From Paramarasmius palmivorus (lineage: Eukaryota; Basidiomycota; Agaricomycetes; Agaricales; Marasmiaceae): a DNA stretch of 64,000 nt. The stretch is taken from NCBI GenBank assembly GCA_037176845.1, contig JAYKXP010000007.1, positions 1,009,135 to 1,073,134 on the forward strand, given 5' to 3'. The notes below the pieces were generated by a model. The model saw only the letters and a program-made list of their open reading frames with translations, did not search any database and was not told where the DNA came from. The position numbers and the translations under genes are program-made. Position 1 is the stretch's first letter, and every line of letters begins with the position of its first letter. Below, piece after piece: positions 1-12,127 of the stretch.

Positions 1-1039
1 ATGGCTGATTCACAGTTCATGGCTTATGGTATGTACGTATGTCACACTGTCTACGAGTCTGCTTGTCCTGATTCACAGCTAGCCTCGACGCAAAAAGAAG
101 CAGATGTCACTTTCACGGCTCTCCCAGACATTTCAAAGATTTAGCACCCCCACTACAGACCATGGACAAGTGGACGGAGGATCCTCGAAATCGGAATCTC
201 ATGTCGTACAGATGACCCTACGTGTACGTCGCTCTTGCTGTGACATGCTCGAGTCGTGCTGACCGCTATTCCTAGATACAACCTATGTTGCCTCAAGAGT
301 TGCTTGGAAGGACAGTGACGACAGCAGTATGTTTTCTTTTGCGGCGACTCTGGCGCAGCGGCTAACTTATCGTTCAGAGCCAATCGTCGTACTAAAAAGG
401 AGTATCCTAAGAAGCAAAAAGGGCAAAGGCATAGACAACGTATATGTGAACGATGTATGATACAAGGAATACTATGACACGATGCCATTCAATAAAACGG
501 AGAGCGTCGGAGCCATGAATATCCTAGTCTAGACATAGCTGATATTGGTGTGGAGATTCAGAAGTTGAGGTAGTGGAAGGCTCTGTTGATGCGGGGAACT
601 TGGTAGGCATGTGCCAAAGGTATGAATTCATCCCTAGTTCATCGATGCTCCCAGAGCTATAGCATCCCCAGTCAGCATAAGAGTATCGATGAGCATAGGA
701 ACATACGCACCTCGTCCCTTGAGCTCTAAGCTTTAACCCGACCGCGCGCGTGTTCATGATGTCCACCGAAAATGACTCGCGTGAAGGCTTGATGAATAGA
801 CGGTAGGTGCCTTCTTCGAGTTCCTGTGAGCCATGTTGACCCGCCCGAGTCTAGCAGCGCTGGGTGTTAGCATCCATATCAAGATGACAGTTGGCTGCTT
901 ACTATGACTATGGTCTCGATGGTGGTGGTGTATTGTGCCCGGCTCGAATCTGGCAGACGTGGGCTTGAAAATGACGATTTAGGAACACAGCTTCGATGGT
1001 GGCAGTCCGAGAGTGAGAGTATTTAATGAATTTGCTGCG
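1..1039. other. Gene-poor decayed sequence
   Basis: I see no convincing gene here. The short minus-strand frames show no domain I recognise and are interrupted. One detail is informative: the minus strand at about 790-834 can encode M-A-H-R-N-S-K-K-A-P, close to M-A-R-K-N-S-K-K-A-P encoded on the minus strand at about 4025-4055. The two stretches are therefore diverged copies of one 5' exon. This fits the wider picture of duplicated and decayed blocks in the first 4 kb. Confidence 0.4.
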
Positions 1040-1370
1040 GTTTTCAGGCTAGCAAGCTGTCGGTCTAGGTAATCGTTGAGCATTGTAGACTGGAAAGGCC
1101 CTCGCAGTTGGGGTGTTCAGCTCGACTTTGGGATGGCCGTAGAAAATCTAGCTGGGCATTAGTACTATGCAAGTCACGACGAGTAATCATAAACGTACCA
1201 ATAACCTGATCCAAACGCGTCTTTGAGGCAGCCAACGCGAGTCGATGCCAGTCTGATGGTGGTCGTGGTGAAAAGAGTGTCGCGACTCTGCCAGTGGTTG
1301 ACCCACAACCGCTATCAAGACCTCGAGCTTTCCAATACCGCCTCTCTATGACTCTCAAGACACCCAAGAA
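1040..1370 (-). pseudogene. Decayed copy of the minus-strand gene at 34.6-35.3 kb
   Basis: The nucleotide stretch at about 1180-1370 can be aligned by eye with 35110-35300: both carry related versions of a phrase around GTGGTCGTAGTGAAAGAG, then the divergent boundary with an F-box-like gene on the plus strand. The protein is not a family I recognise. In this copy the reading frame is fragmentary and I find no consistent exon set. Its position, immediately upstream of and divergent from an F-box copy, is the same as at 35 kb, so it belongs to the duplicated block rather than being an independent gene. Confidence 0.45.
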
Positions 1371-1384
1371 GCCTCAGAATCATC

Positions 1385-2450
1385 CAATCAACTCTTGCAA
1401 ACTCGTATCGCGCTCCTGACCTTCCCGCCGCAAGAAACCATCTTCCTCCTATTCTTATTCACCTTCGTCATTCCCTCGACAGAATGGCGCTTCAATGACC
1501 TCGAAACGCCATGTCTTTCTCTTCAAAGTACAATCCATATGGCCAGGATAGATTCATGGGTCGCAGAATCTACCAACATCCTCATCGGGCCGTTCTTGGA
1601 GTGGTTCAAATCCACACTCGCTTCCGACAGAATCACATCTATCGCTTTCAAACCGCTAAATCCCCTGTTCGTCCCACCAGACCTCGAGAAGACGCTTTAT
1701 CAGCCCTTCAGACCTATACATTCATCATAACTCTATCCCTTTCCTATCTCTAGTCCGCTTTCCCCAGCCAGATTACCGACATATTCGCTTGCTTGGGTAG
1801 ACCCACGTTTTCGATGGGCAGGTTTCCGTATGCGTGAAAACGCTCAGAGTTCGAGTCCGTTTCATGCCGTGGATCCGGAGACACTCGACACCGATCACGA
1901 TTCGCTTTTCTCCGCCTTGTACCCCCACACTACCTTTTCCAAGCCTACGCAAGCTAGTCTACATAAACACGGGGGCGTATCTAGCACTAGCAATAAGCTG
2001 GATCAATGAACAAGCATCGGACGCGGAATCGAGGCGACTGGACGGATACCTGGAGATTTTAGAGGAAGGAATGAGGTTTACCTCCCGAAAGAGGCTGTAG
2101 AACGAGACAGTGAGCCGAGTCTTTTTCTGTCCTTCGTCTAATAAAAGTAACTCGAACACCAGCCCCCAACAATCTCCGTAACATTCGACTTCTCAGTCAA
2201 AGCAACAGTCCCCACAGCCCCCGTCCTTTCTCTACAAATTGAACACCTACTCGTCGCTTGCACACCCAGAACGATGTTACCGAATCAGTGGAAACTATTA
2301 GGCTACTCCGTCATGGGAGAGGTTAACGTTTCCGCTTGGAATGCCTACAAATGCAGACACGTTGGGAGATGCGCAAAGGTCTCGGTATCTCCGACCGAAG
2401 CGCCAGGAAGAAGAGTTCGAGAAGGTGAAGACGAAGATGTGTTGGTGTGC
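1385..2450 (+). pseudogene. Degenerate F-box-type gene, paralogue of 35425-36779
   Basis: The sequence matches the F-box-type gene at 35.4 kb from roughly its codon 40 onward. Shared landmarks include a C-L-S-L/P-x-S-T-x-H-x-x-R-I-D-S stretch followed by E-S and then F-x-E-W-F. The promoter and first 40 or so codons present at 35.30-35.53 kb are missing here: only about 20 bp separates the divergent neighbour from the matching part. The frame shifts several times (near 1730, 1830 and 2100) and contains stops. Members of this fungal F-box/LRR-like family normally act as SCF substrate adaptors; this copy is very unlikely to make a protein. Confidence 0.6.
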
Positions 2451-2559
2451 GGAGGTAGGCTGTTTGGGGCCGTACTTTTGCTATGTATTGTAGCTGGCGA
2501 CACTTTGAAGAGCTCATTAATACATTCTTCATGTTTCAAAGTACATCGACAGCTCAACG

Positions 2560-3880
2560 AAATACATCGTTCTCAGAGGTACATTCCAGATCGACATGAG
2601 CCCAATCACTGCTCGAACGAGAATCACCTGGTATCGGTTACCCAAAGCCCATACCCACACCGACTCTTGTAATGCCCGACGCCGACGAGTGTGACATTGA
2701 TGGCTTCGGGATCTTCTCGAGGGATTTGAGGAATAGAAAGTAGGCGCATTCCCTGGAGGCGAGCATTGGAGAGACTGAGATAAACTACAATCCACAGTGT
2801 TTGAAGTTACGACTAGAGATAGATCAGTCAGAGCGTGAATAAACGAACAGGAGACGCGTACGTGCACATGCCCAAATAACTGATGAAGTTTGGCTTGATC
2901 ATGTCGTCTGAGGCGATCCAATACTGAGCTAGAGCCTTGAGAGGATTCAGGTCAGAGAGCAGAAGTAACGGTATCACTGATTATGCTGACCTCTGGACCA
3001 AAAATGCTCAAGGGTTCGGGTTTGTCAGGATTGTTGAGTAAGAATACAAGGCGCGGTAAGGCAAATGTGAACGGTGACAGTCATGATCCCGTTATCGAGA
3101 ACCATCCACCTGCAACAACGTGAGCGAGCGAATGAAAGGGATAGAATGAGCTCTACGAACCGCCGGCTTTCGATCCTCCATTCATCGTCGTGCGCACCCC
3201 AGTCTGCAGCGGGTTCGCATCAACCTTCATGCTTGCGGTTCTTCTGGTGGTGTATACCAGCGCATAAGCAGCGTCTAGAGGACATGCACGTCAGATGAAG
3301 GGGCTTGGATGCGAACGAAAAGGTACGTACCATCATCCCTGCCCAAGTGCTATCCTCACAGAAACCGAGGAATATGGAAAGCGTATATTTGGGAAGCTTT
3401 GGAAGGCTAAGACGCGCGTTGAGATACCCGAGATGAGCTCAAGGCCGAAAAGTCACCATGAGAGGTGCAGGTCACGGTGATTTGGTAAGGGGACAACGGT
3501 GTAGCCGATACTAAAGAAGATCGAGATGGGGCTGAGCTCTGTAGACTATGTCAGCGTTGAGAGACGTGTGTGGTGGTATATAGCACACACCGTTTCCATA
3601 CAGAGGTATAGGCGCGTTGGGATCGGTCAGAGTCAGAGTACCGTTTTGCAGAATACACGCAGTTCCACTCTCTTGATATAGGCTTAGTTTAGGTTTCGCT
3701 GCAGCCTTCTTGAGAACAGGATAGAGTCCATAGCACGAAGAGACGTACCTGGTCGAGGTTGATAATCTGGGAGATACAACAACGTCCAGCAGGTTTCAGC
3801 CAATACAAACCAAGTACTTTTTCGATGCCCTTTGAATTACATCTCAAGTTAGTATGTGAAGATGAACTAGCGCAAGAATA
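2560..3880 (-). pseudogene. Degenerate MFS permease, paralogue of 37055-38940
   Basis: Minus-strand fragments correspond in order to exons of the intact permease at 37-39 kb. About 2870-2920 encodes M-D-R-L-R-R-H (M-E-R-L-R-R-H in the intact gene), and about 2570-2660 matches the A-V-I-G-L-I-P-C-I-V-M-S-V-W-D segment (here A-V-I-G-L-M-S-I-W-N-V-P-L). About 3060-3480 matches the N-terminal-half exons and 3750-3780 the segment before the first intron. Frames are broken by indels and stops between and inside exons. With the F-box copy it preserves the convergent F-box/MFS arrangement of the 35-39 kb region. Confidence 0.6.
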
Positions 3881-4369
3881 CACTCACCTCGTCAATTAGC
3901 CCACGAAGCTGCATGTTTATGATACCCAACGATGAAGCTTTGTGAACGTTTGAAGACTTGTGTTGAAGATGTACCAGTCCTAGGAAGCTGGGAGCAGCTA
4001 GATGAATGAGGGATTGGCGCAAGATTGGCGCTTTCTTCGAGTTCTTACGAGCCATAGAGACTGGATGGAATGTTGGTTGAGATGTGTCGGAAATGACAGG
4101 TCAAAATGTCTTACGGAGGACAATGGGATGTTTGGGCATCCTAGAAGTAGATATTCATCCACCCAGATCTAGCCGTATCGAGATGATAGTTTGCTACTGA
4201 ACACAAACTTCGAGAGTAAAACGGATCGTCACGGTGAAGGACACCGTGACGAGACGTGAGCATGGTGTTTGGTAATTCCTGATTTAGCATAGTCTTGAAA
4301 CGCGACTCTATCCACGCTCCAGGTATTCACTGTAGATAGAGTCACCAGCAAAATGTCTTGATGGGTGCA

Positions 4370-4690
4370 AGAACAGTGCAATCCAATTGCCGCCAATTTC
4401 GGCGATTGCACCAAACTACAAGACTCACATGTATTTACAATTAGTATACAGGAGATATGCAACTAGCTTGCGGTGGGATTGCAACAAGCCAGACTATTGC
4501 AACGTGATTGCAGTGGGCTGAAGGAATCCCGATTGATTGCAGCTAGATTGCAACATAATTTCAATGTGCTTGCAATGGACTGAGATACTTGCAGCTGATT
4601 GCAACCGTATTTCAACCATATTGTAACGTGATTTCAACCATATAAAAGACCTGCGAGTGATTGTAATCGTCTACCGACACAATTGTTTCG
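4370..4690. repeat. Cluster of TTGCAA-type short motifs
   Basis: About a dozen copies of a motif close to GATTGCAA / TTGCAATC occur in 320 bp, in both orientations. They are accompanied by ATTTCAA variants and a small palindrome at 4377-4412 (GTGCAATCC ... GGCGATTGCAC). No open reading frame crosses the cluster. A second cluster with the same motif lies at 6739-7020. Such motif-dense stretches are typical of subterminal regions of DNA transposons, where the transposase binds repeated sites. Confidence 0.5.
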
Positions 4691-4699
4691 ATCTGGTAA

Positions 4700-6738
4700 T
4701 CACATTGCAGTATACTGTTAGACCTTTACTCATTACAATCATAGTACAATACGGGTGTAATAGAATGGCATACTATAGTCCTTCCACGAGTCTGCTTCAG
4801 TACCTGCTTCTCCTTCCTCTATGATCCACCCTCTATGTCGGCCAAGATGCAAGTCGTGTGTTCAGATTGTTGCCAAAGCAAAGCCGGGGCACTAGATGCA
4901 ATGAACGGTGCGTTTGGTCTTTCCGCGTATGACATATTCGAGATACTGGGATCGAAAGCATTAGCGTCGGAGAGGCGTGTTGGGTTATTTGGCTCCAAGT
5001 AGTCTGACGGATGTTGGGTGCGAGTAGTCTTGGTGTTCATCATGCATCTGGGTTCTGAGTGAAGGCTGCGGGTTTCGAGATATCAACCACATACCAATGC
5101 CCAACTGCATCAAGATAGCCTCTGGTACGGCAAGAGTGGCGAATTCGTCACTATGCGCATATCCAGAGGCTAATGAGCGTGTCACGTATCAGGGTGATAG
5201 TGATGGGTAAAGGGGGAGAGTGCTGGGGTCGGGGGAAATGTCCTGGGAATGCACTATTCAACTTGGGTCTCCAGTTCGAGTGTTGTTCGGTGTCACTAAC
5301 CTGCAGGAGACGACGGAAAGGGAGGACGGTGTAAAGAGGTTACAAGAGAAGAGTATCCGGTAGCAGGAAAGACAGCTGTCAAAGGCAGACCTAGGTCAGA
5401 AAAGGCAAGAAAAGATGAATGGGCACACACCTAGTACACCAATTGCCCTCCTTTTTCAATGTTCAACCCACATCTGTAAGTATGGAAAGTACTCGAGTTG
5501 GAAGAGTAAAGAAATGAAAGAGAGGAAACGTACCTGGGTGTGCGGTTGCGACAAGGTAACGGTTGCGGGCAAGAGACTCAGAGGAAGGCTGCGGCGGAGG
5601 GGTCTATGGACCTGCACGTGCAATGTGCGGGACCATGGAAACCTCGGCTCAAATTCAAGTCGCGCGTGACGTCACGTCACTTCCTCCTCTTTCTTCACTA
5701 CCACCACCATCTCCCCATCGTTGGCGACGACGAGCTCGACCCTTTAGTCGTTATCTAGTCTGGTGAGTACCGTCATCTTTCCTTCTGTCCTAGCATCATC
5801 CTACTCCCTGCAGGGCCTGAAATAACGATGGAACGTAGCTCGACACTACTCCAGCTGGTCACTTGATAACCCTCTGCCCTAGTCCATGGCGATGACGCGT
5901 ATATCGGTGAGACATTTTCCCTACCTTCTTCAAATAGAATTTTAAACACGTTTGTAGCGTGATATAGCCCACAATATGCGGTTGCGACATCCCACCACTT
6001 TGTCAAGTGAGTATGTCCCCTAATCATTGCTGCACCTCTACACTGACATGCATGTTTTCGGCAGCCCTGACGTTGGTTGAAGTGCGACGTATTGCATGTA
6101 AGGTATGCTTCAGATTTTTCTATCATTAGCCACTGCTCAGCACAGGTACATATCAACTAGGTCACCGACATCACACAGTACTCACGATAACACCCCGCGC
6201 GGTCACATACATGTGGTATACGCTGGGTGACTGTTGAATGTTGACGGTGTTGGTATGTTCTTTCTATGCTCTATCGTTGCAGTCTCCTAACGTGGAGTTT
6301 CCTTGATAGAGTACTACAAAGTAAAGTGCGTAGCTATTTGTTTCCTTTTCCGCATACAATTTGCTCATACGCATAAGGCTTTACAGCAGTCCCATGGTCA
6401 CCAGACATTAGCCTCAAGTTCTTGTCATTGTATGTCATGGACGTCGGTATGGTATGTCTTTCCTCTTCTGTCCATCAGATTTGTCACTCAAACACCCATC
6501 AGATATTGCGCTGACGGCTGATGGTGGTTTGATTAGGGTTTGGTAGTAGATGCAACTCATGTAGTACAGGCTTCGTGTACACTGTAAATAGTGTAAACAT
6601 AAGGCTGTTTTGAATACACGATATGGCATGATAAGAAGCGTGGGCGAGAGGTCAAGGGCCGCTTTTCTTGGGGCTGCAATCTTGATTCTGACGGAATCGC
6701 AACGGCGAGGATCAATTACAACACTTGTTATACTTATA
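4700..6738. other. No recognisable gene
   Basis: Only short frames without recognisable domains are present. Around 5690-6330 there are several splice-like signals (for example GTGAGTACC at 5762 and a GTATGTTC...TTGCAG pair near 6253-6280), which may be remains of a spliced transcript, but I cannot assemble a protein. A pyrimidine-rich stretch with ACCACCACC at 5680-5720 loosely resembles 32540-32590. The region lies between two TTGCAA motif clusters and may be the interior of a decayed element. Confidence 0.3.
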
Positions 6739-6971
6739 GTTGGTTGCAACGCAAGTTACCTTGTGGTAACGGCGTTGAAATCGGGCTGCAATCGGCTGCA
6801 ATCGGGTTGCAATAATCCGCGCCGGTTGCAAGCGCCCTGCAATAAGCGCCCGTATTGCAATTCCGTTGCGACAAAGGTGAGTCTTTGCAATCTGTTCGCA
6901 ATGGTATTATACACTAATTTTAATCTAATTACAACCACTTTGTCACAAGGTAACTTGCGTTGCAATCCAAC
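6739..6971. mobile_element. Small foldback element (MITE-like) with TTGCAA subterminal motifs
   Basis: The left end GTTGGTTGCAACGCAAG...ACCTTGTG (6739-6765) is the reverse complement of the right end CACAAGGT...GTTGCAATCCAAC (6944-6971), with one base inserted over about 28 bp. The 180 bp in between contain many TTGCAA/TGCAAT motifs and no gene. Length, long inverted ends and lack of coding capacity fit a miniature inverted-repeat transposable element. I cannot define a target-site duplication with confidence, and related motifs continue to about 7020, so the true ends may differ slightly. Confidence 0.6.
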
Positions 6972-8370
6972 GCAAGATTTCCGGACCCTGCAATCGATTT
7001 TCCCCGTTGCAATCTAATTGCATCTACGGGGACATTTCGCTGGTGGTCTTGTCTGTATGTCCCGGTCCGTTGGAGGTTGGACTCGGACTTTGAATTTTGA
7101 CGTTGCCGATCCGGCATCCCTCACCCTTCTCAGTCTGCATCATTATGTATCTCGTTTCGCATTTCACCAGCACCTTTGACCTCTATCATGTAGTCTGATA
7201 CATATTCTATATTTGAGATTGTGAGCAAAGAAATTGATAGCGCGGCAAGCACCGTTCCACGCTAGCTCGATGCCATTCAAATTTTTGAGCTGCCAGTTCA
7301 CAGATTCACAGTTATCACGGTGTTATATGTTTACTGTGCCTCAGCCCTTTGACGTCCTTGAAACGCCTTGTTCCACCTACACCCGAGATTCCCAATCTTA
7401 CATGTTCCCAACATGTTCCTTCCCTCGAGATCGTTAGCCAAATCCATGGTTTCTGCGGACGAGAGTAAGTATAGTGCACATCATTTAAATAGGAACGAGT
7501 GCCTTCAACGTTGGGTTTCTCCTCCGAGGTCTTGTAAGAATGCGGATATTAATCCGAAATCTTCAGGGTATTCCACGAACAGCTTCTGATTTCAGTGTCG
7601 ACTGGAATTCGATGACAATGAATGGCTTCTAATCATCCTCCAGTGCATGCGGCCAAAGTACGAAAGGCACATTGCCGCGCACAAGCCTTGCAGCTATACA
7701 ATCACACACAAAATCAGCAAGACGCAGGTACATGATTGACACCATTAAGCACCTGTAGATTCACCAAGTTGATCAACACAAGTGTCTATACAGCCTTTCC
7801 GCGACCTTGCAACAATTAAGGGATCGTCAAGGCGAAAATTTGCCCTCGCCGCTTGATATCCCAAGAAAACCTTTCATAAAGCCGTTGACGCCATATCGCT
7901 GAACCCATGAGTTGTCGACAAGTTTGAGCAATGACAAGAGCGAGCTGATAGTAAGGAAACCAATTCTGGAGCGTTCTGGGTCGTGATTGTGTCTTTTTAG
8001 CCAAGGATAGATACCGAAAAATAGAAGGAAAGAGGGTATCAATATCGAGCGTGGTCGAGGTCAATAAACGAATGTCACCGCAACATGCATACCACATGAC
8101 TCAGCTTTATGTCGGCAGGGTGAAATTGAAACTCCGAGTCCAACCTCCAAAGAACCCCATCATACGGCCAAGCCTAATTTAGCATGCCGTCCAGAGCGTT
8201 CCAGGTGATGGTGTAGACGTGGTAGGTGTTTGCTGGACCTTGCATATCAGAGAGGGAGTTACGGTTGACTTTGGCGGGTGAAATCGTTTTACCTGGATGT
8301 TAGTTAGTGTCCAAATCGCAACGACTGGTCATGAACTAACCAAACCCAAGCATCTCCCAAGGCTACCATT
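6972..8370. other. No recognisable gene
   Basis: Short frames only. The longest, on the minus strand at 7816-8097, has no domain I recognise and no supporting splice signals. A short palindrome GGGGACAT...ATGTCCC lies at about 7028-7061. I see nothing else supportable. Confidence 0.3.
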
Positions 8371-8439
8371 TTGTTATGTCTCTGGCGTATGATGTCGCGG
8401 TTATGATGGTCGAAAGGTCGCAACTGTCACCGCGACTGT

Positions 8440-9085
8440 TTGACTCGCGACCATCATCATGCACTTCATGGCCTCTTTCCCGGATATTCATACTCGATAC
8501 CCATGGCTTCGTTAGTAACGCAACTCTACAAGTTATTTGGAGAGCAGTTCCCCAGGCAGTTCTACCTTGCAATAAACGGTACGCATATCCGTTCACTAAT
8601 GACCAGCTCTTATACCAAACCCTCCATTCACAGATACCTCCAGCCAACCCAGAGCCATTTACACTGTAATTCCCTGTCCAGAAATCCTACAACCCCGTAA
8701 ACGACCTCAACCAAACTCATACACCCTTTGAACAATCTCAGGTTCAAACTGCATCTGGCTATCTTTCTCTCATCCGCTCTCCACTCTCCGCCATTTCGTC
8801 TCCCAATGCAGGGTAGCACGAAGACGTTCCCAACAACCTCCACGAGTTCGCATTGGACAGCAAATCGTCTGCACCCAATTCCCGGGCAACCAAACGGTGT
8901 CTCATCGATATAATCTACGGCTGTGGATACCCCATTGCCTCAAGTGTCGATTATGGCAGGGATCGCGGCGATAGACTCCCTGAGGTGCTTTCTACACCCA
9001 AAGCTGACACTGGATCCAAGAGCACGCTAGCGGAGAAACAGATACCGTTTGCGGTGTCATTTCCGTCAGCAACTCTTTGATCCCC
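8440..9085 (+). other. Possible 5' remnant of a gene abutting the large transposon
   Basis: Overlapping plus-strand frames from about 8440 to 9080 look more protein-like than the flanks. One has a segment containing Q-L-Y-K-L-F-G-E-Q-F-P-R near 8510-8560, and another a Ser/Pro-rich stretch ending P-F-A-V-S-F-P-S-A-T-L at 9080. The last coding-like frame stops just before the inverted end of the large element at 9091, while another coding-like frame starts immediately after its right end at 25627. One reading is a gene split by the insertion. I do not recognise the family (a fungal arrestin-like protein is a weak possibility) and the splicing is unresolved. Confidence 0.25.
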
Positions 9086-9090
9086 ATATA

Positions 9091-10420
9091 CATCAGGAAA
9101 AACCCGAAACGCTAATTATAAGAAATATGTAGAAATAACTCAAAAAATGTGCTAATTTCTCGAAATTTCACCGGTTAGAGGATTATCAAGGATTATCCAA
9201 ATTCGATAGCCCCCTCCAAAAATTATCGCTAATTTTGACAAAAAAGTGCTAATTATATGTCGATTAGTGTGAGATTACTTCTGTACTACTATGCATAAAA
9301 CAGTCTCAGCCGTGATCACCATTGGGTCGTGTTACTGTGTGTATGCATACTGAATGCCATTTGAACACCATATGCACTATCTACAAGACGACAAATGTAC
9401 AGTCTACTCTACGGGACTAGAATGCATACAGTACCATGCCCAAACATATATTACACGGGAGGACCATTGTTATCGCAGGGTACCTGATATGTTACCTAAC
9501 TTGTATTCGCAGCGGCGTTAGCGTACTGTAGAGCACAAGGTCTTATAAGCTTACTCACCTAGTATATAATAGGAATAGCAGAGTCTTACTGTAAAGTCTT
9601 GAACTTGATACTTGAAGTACGCGCAGGGAACGATGGTCACTGGTGGGGACTGTGGGCCCTTATATAGACAGAGGCTTTACGTTATCCGAATGTCACCGAA
9701 CATTCCCTCATTGACGTCATGGGGCTTACCTTTCTGACGAGTTACCGCGCTGTCACTGGCCGTTCCTTTCTACGCCCTTTCACCAGGCCTTCTTTATAGT
9801 GCACATAGAACGCAGAATAAAGGTGCACTCTCTTTTTATTGCATGACCAGGTCTGTTGTGCTCATCAGATATTTGCAGATAATTTATGAATATTTCAACC
9901 AAATTACGAACCTGCCAGAATGTTCGGTCTTAAATTGGAAGGAAATCTGTGAAATTCATCGCAACGGGGACCTAATGGTTTGAGTTTGAACAATGGCATC
10001 GTTTGATAGAGGCCCATGCCACAAAGGTTGAAACCAACCATTGTTATACACACAATGATTTTACTGTATGTATAACACAATAGCATACCATATAAGGACA
10101 TTGTCTGCCCCAAGCCGACGGAGAAGAGTTCAAACTGGCGAAACGAAAGGTGAACGTGTGAAGGATAGAGTGTGTATTTTCCGAAGCTATTATCCGCTCA
10201 TTACAGTACAATAACCAACCATGGACTATCCCGTTAGGTTCAAACTGAATTAGATTCTCCTTATCTCTTGAAAAGTTTCAACCGTTCCTGAAAAGCGAGT
10301 TAGTGGATGAATCAGAGAATTCAAATCTGTAACGTACCGGCCAATGATATCTTAGATATCCTCACTATGCTCCATATCCTGGGTTTGAACCAGGTTTAAA
10401 CCGTCCCGGTAATACCACTT
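9091..10420. repeat. Left inverted arm of the large element, with GCTAATT and TTTGAAC motifs
   Basis: From the terminus inward there are four copies of GCTAATT (about 9110-9260). Then come TTTGAAC-type motifs near 9982, 10128 (as GTTCAAAC), 10236 and 10392, with related TTGAAACC/TTTCAACC forms. The AATGGTTT block is about 880 bp from the end here but only about 78 bp from the end in the right arm. This arm therefore probably carries roughly 800 bp of extra, non-coding sequence (somewhere in 9200-9970), perhaps a nested insertion. Confidence 0.5.
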
Positions 10421-12127
10421 AGTTTCGGTGAAATCACCTAATACTATGACTGCTCTCAGTGTACAAAAGCACTCTACTGTGGCGTAGTTGTGCAAGTGTG
10501 GTTCGGCGTGATCAGAGTTGCCGCGCTTAGAGATATTTACTCAAGCTTGGTCTCAAGAGGGGTAAAATCACTTCTATTCGTCGAAGTTCTAGGAAAGTAC
10601 ACCTGTATAGATGCGTAATAGGGTCGTCCTTGCTTCTATAAGCTAGGAAATAAGGCGCCAAGGGCTATATGAAGCTGATCTTGGTTCGATCTAAACTGCC
10701 TCGAGTGATCTGACTCTCTCTAAGGTAAAACTACAGCACAACTGCCGGAAAACAGCCACCAAAACTGTCTTCTATAAAGCACGCAAGCAAGGAAGCTCAG
10801 CCACCAAAACCGAGGCCCTCTCTACGATGCTAAAGTGTAACCCAACTGGTTAAAACACTTCCAGAATGCCACCAAGACGAACTAGTATAAAGTTTCACTA
10901 ATAGGAGAAGTGTAGAGCAATACACAAAGCCAACAACTTGGTCTTTTATCGCGACCTCTCAAGTTCTTGTCTGCAGTAAGATCTCAACTAGTCTTCTCAA
11001 TAAGGCTAGGGCCTGACTTGGGTAGAGTTCTGATCGGACAATAGCAATCTATTCGTACGATAACCACATACAACGCGTAACATGCAAGTGGGGGGCAGAA
11101 TCCTCTGCGGTCTCCGTACATTTGGTGTCCTTTTTATACTGTCCAAGGTGAATAAACTGAATAATAGGTAATCTGAGTTGGAATAACTGCGGAACGAGAC
11201 GGAAAAGAGATGAAACAGAGTCGGGAGAGAGATACAACGAGAAAATATACATATCAGGGAAATCTATAGGTCACAACGTCCATATATGGCGCAAATAGCG
11301 TGACAAGCGAGTGGTAACACTCTGTTTTAAGGTACAGGAGTTGAATCCTGGCCGACGGGTAGGCGTTTAGCCTTTATAAAATTTTCTTTTCCATGCGCCA
11401 AGCGCTTTTCCACCAATCGGAGGCCTGGCATGGTCCTCCCGAGCTCCTCATTGCTCAACACCGTTCCTCCACATAACGCCGCCTCTAAATTTTCTTATCC
11501 ACTCCATGTGGACGTGTTCCAATAAGGTATATCAGAGGGAATCCGCTTCCGCCACCGTAACAACGGTTTGAACAGCTTTGCCTCTGCTCCGATCAATAGG
11601 TTCCACTTCGGCCGACAGGTCTCTAGACCCTTGCTGTATCCGGCATCAGTGATTTCCGATCAGTTTCCCCTTCTGCCATCAGTCCCAAGTGATGCCCAAG
11701 CCAGTATAACTCTTCTGGGTGTATGAAAGGGTAAATTAACTTGTAAGAATCCCTTTGGTGCGTCCGGTAGGTGATCTAGGTGTAGTCCGTAGTGAGTTCA
11801 CTTAAGGACCTTCTCCCTACAGTTTTCAGGAGGTGATTGTACTTCTACAACCACTGGTAGAAGTAAAAGTGGTGGCCAGATACCCATGTGGGGCGTACCA
11901 TGTACCAGGATCCACTAATATAACCACCTAAAACACCTTCCGTCCAATGACTAGCTATTCAGGGCTCATACTAGTCCTTCTATAACCATTATGTGTTTAT
12001 GCAACAATGATAACGTGCAAAACTAGTGTATTTGCGTTCGAAAAAGAAGTGATTAAAGTCAGGCGTATCACCAGAAGATTCAAACTGATCTCAAATCGTT
12101 GCCACATGTTGGCATCACAGTTCAAAC
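10421..12127. other. Non-coding interior between left arm and transposase
   Basis: No gene is visible. The stretch at about 11340-11640 (GC-richer, promoter-like, with CTTTATAAA near 11373) resembles LTR-type regulatory sequence, but I could not find a matching pair of LTR ends. A GTTCAAAC motif occurs at 12119, just past the 3' end of the transposase gene. Confidence 0.3.

Noticed and set aside
9300..12000. Possible solo LTRs (promoter-like stretches near 9480-9800 and 11340-11640)
   Set aside because: No matching TG...CA pair with a target duplication could be defined by eye.
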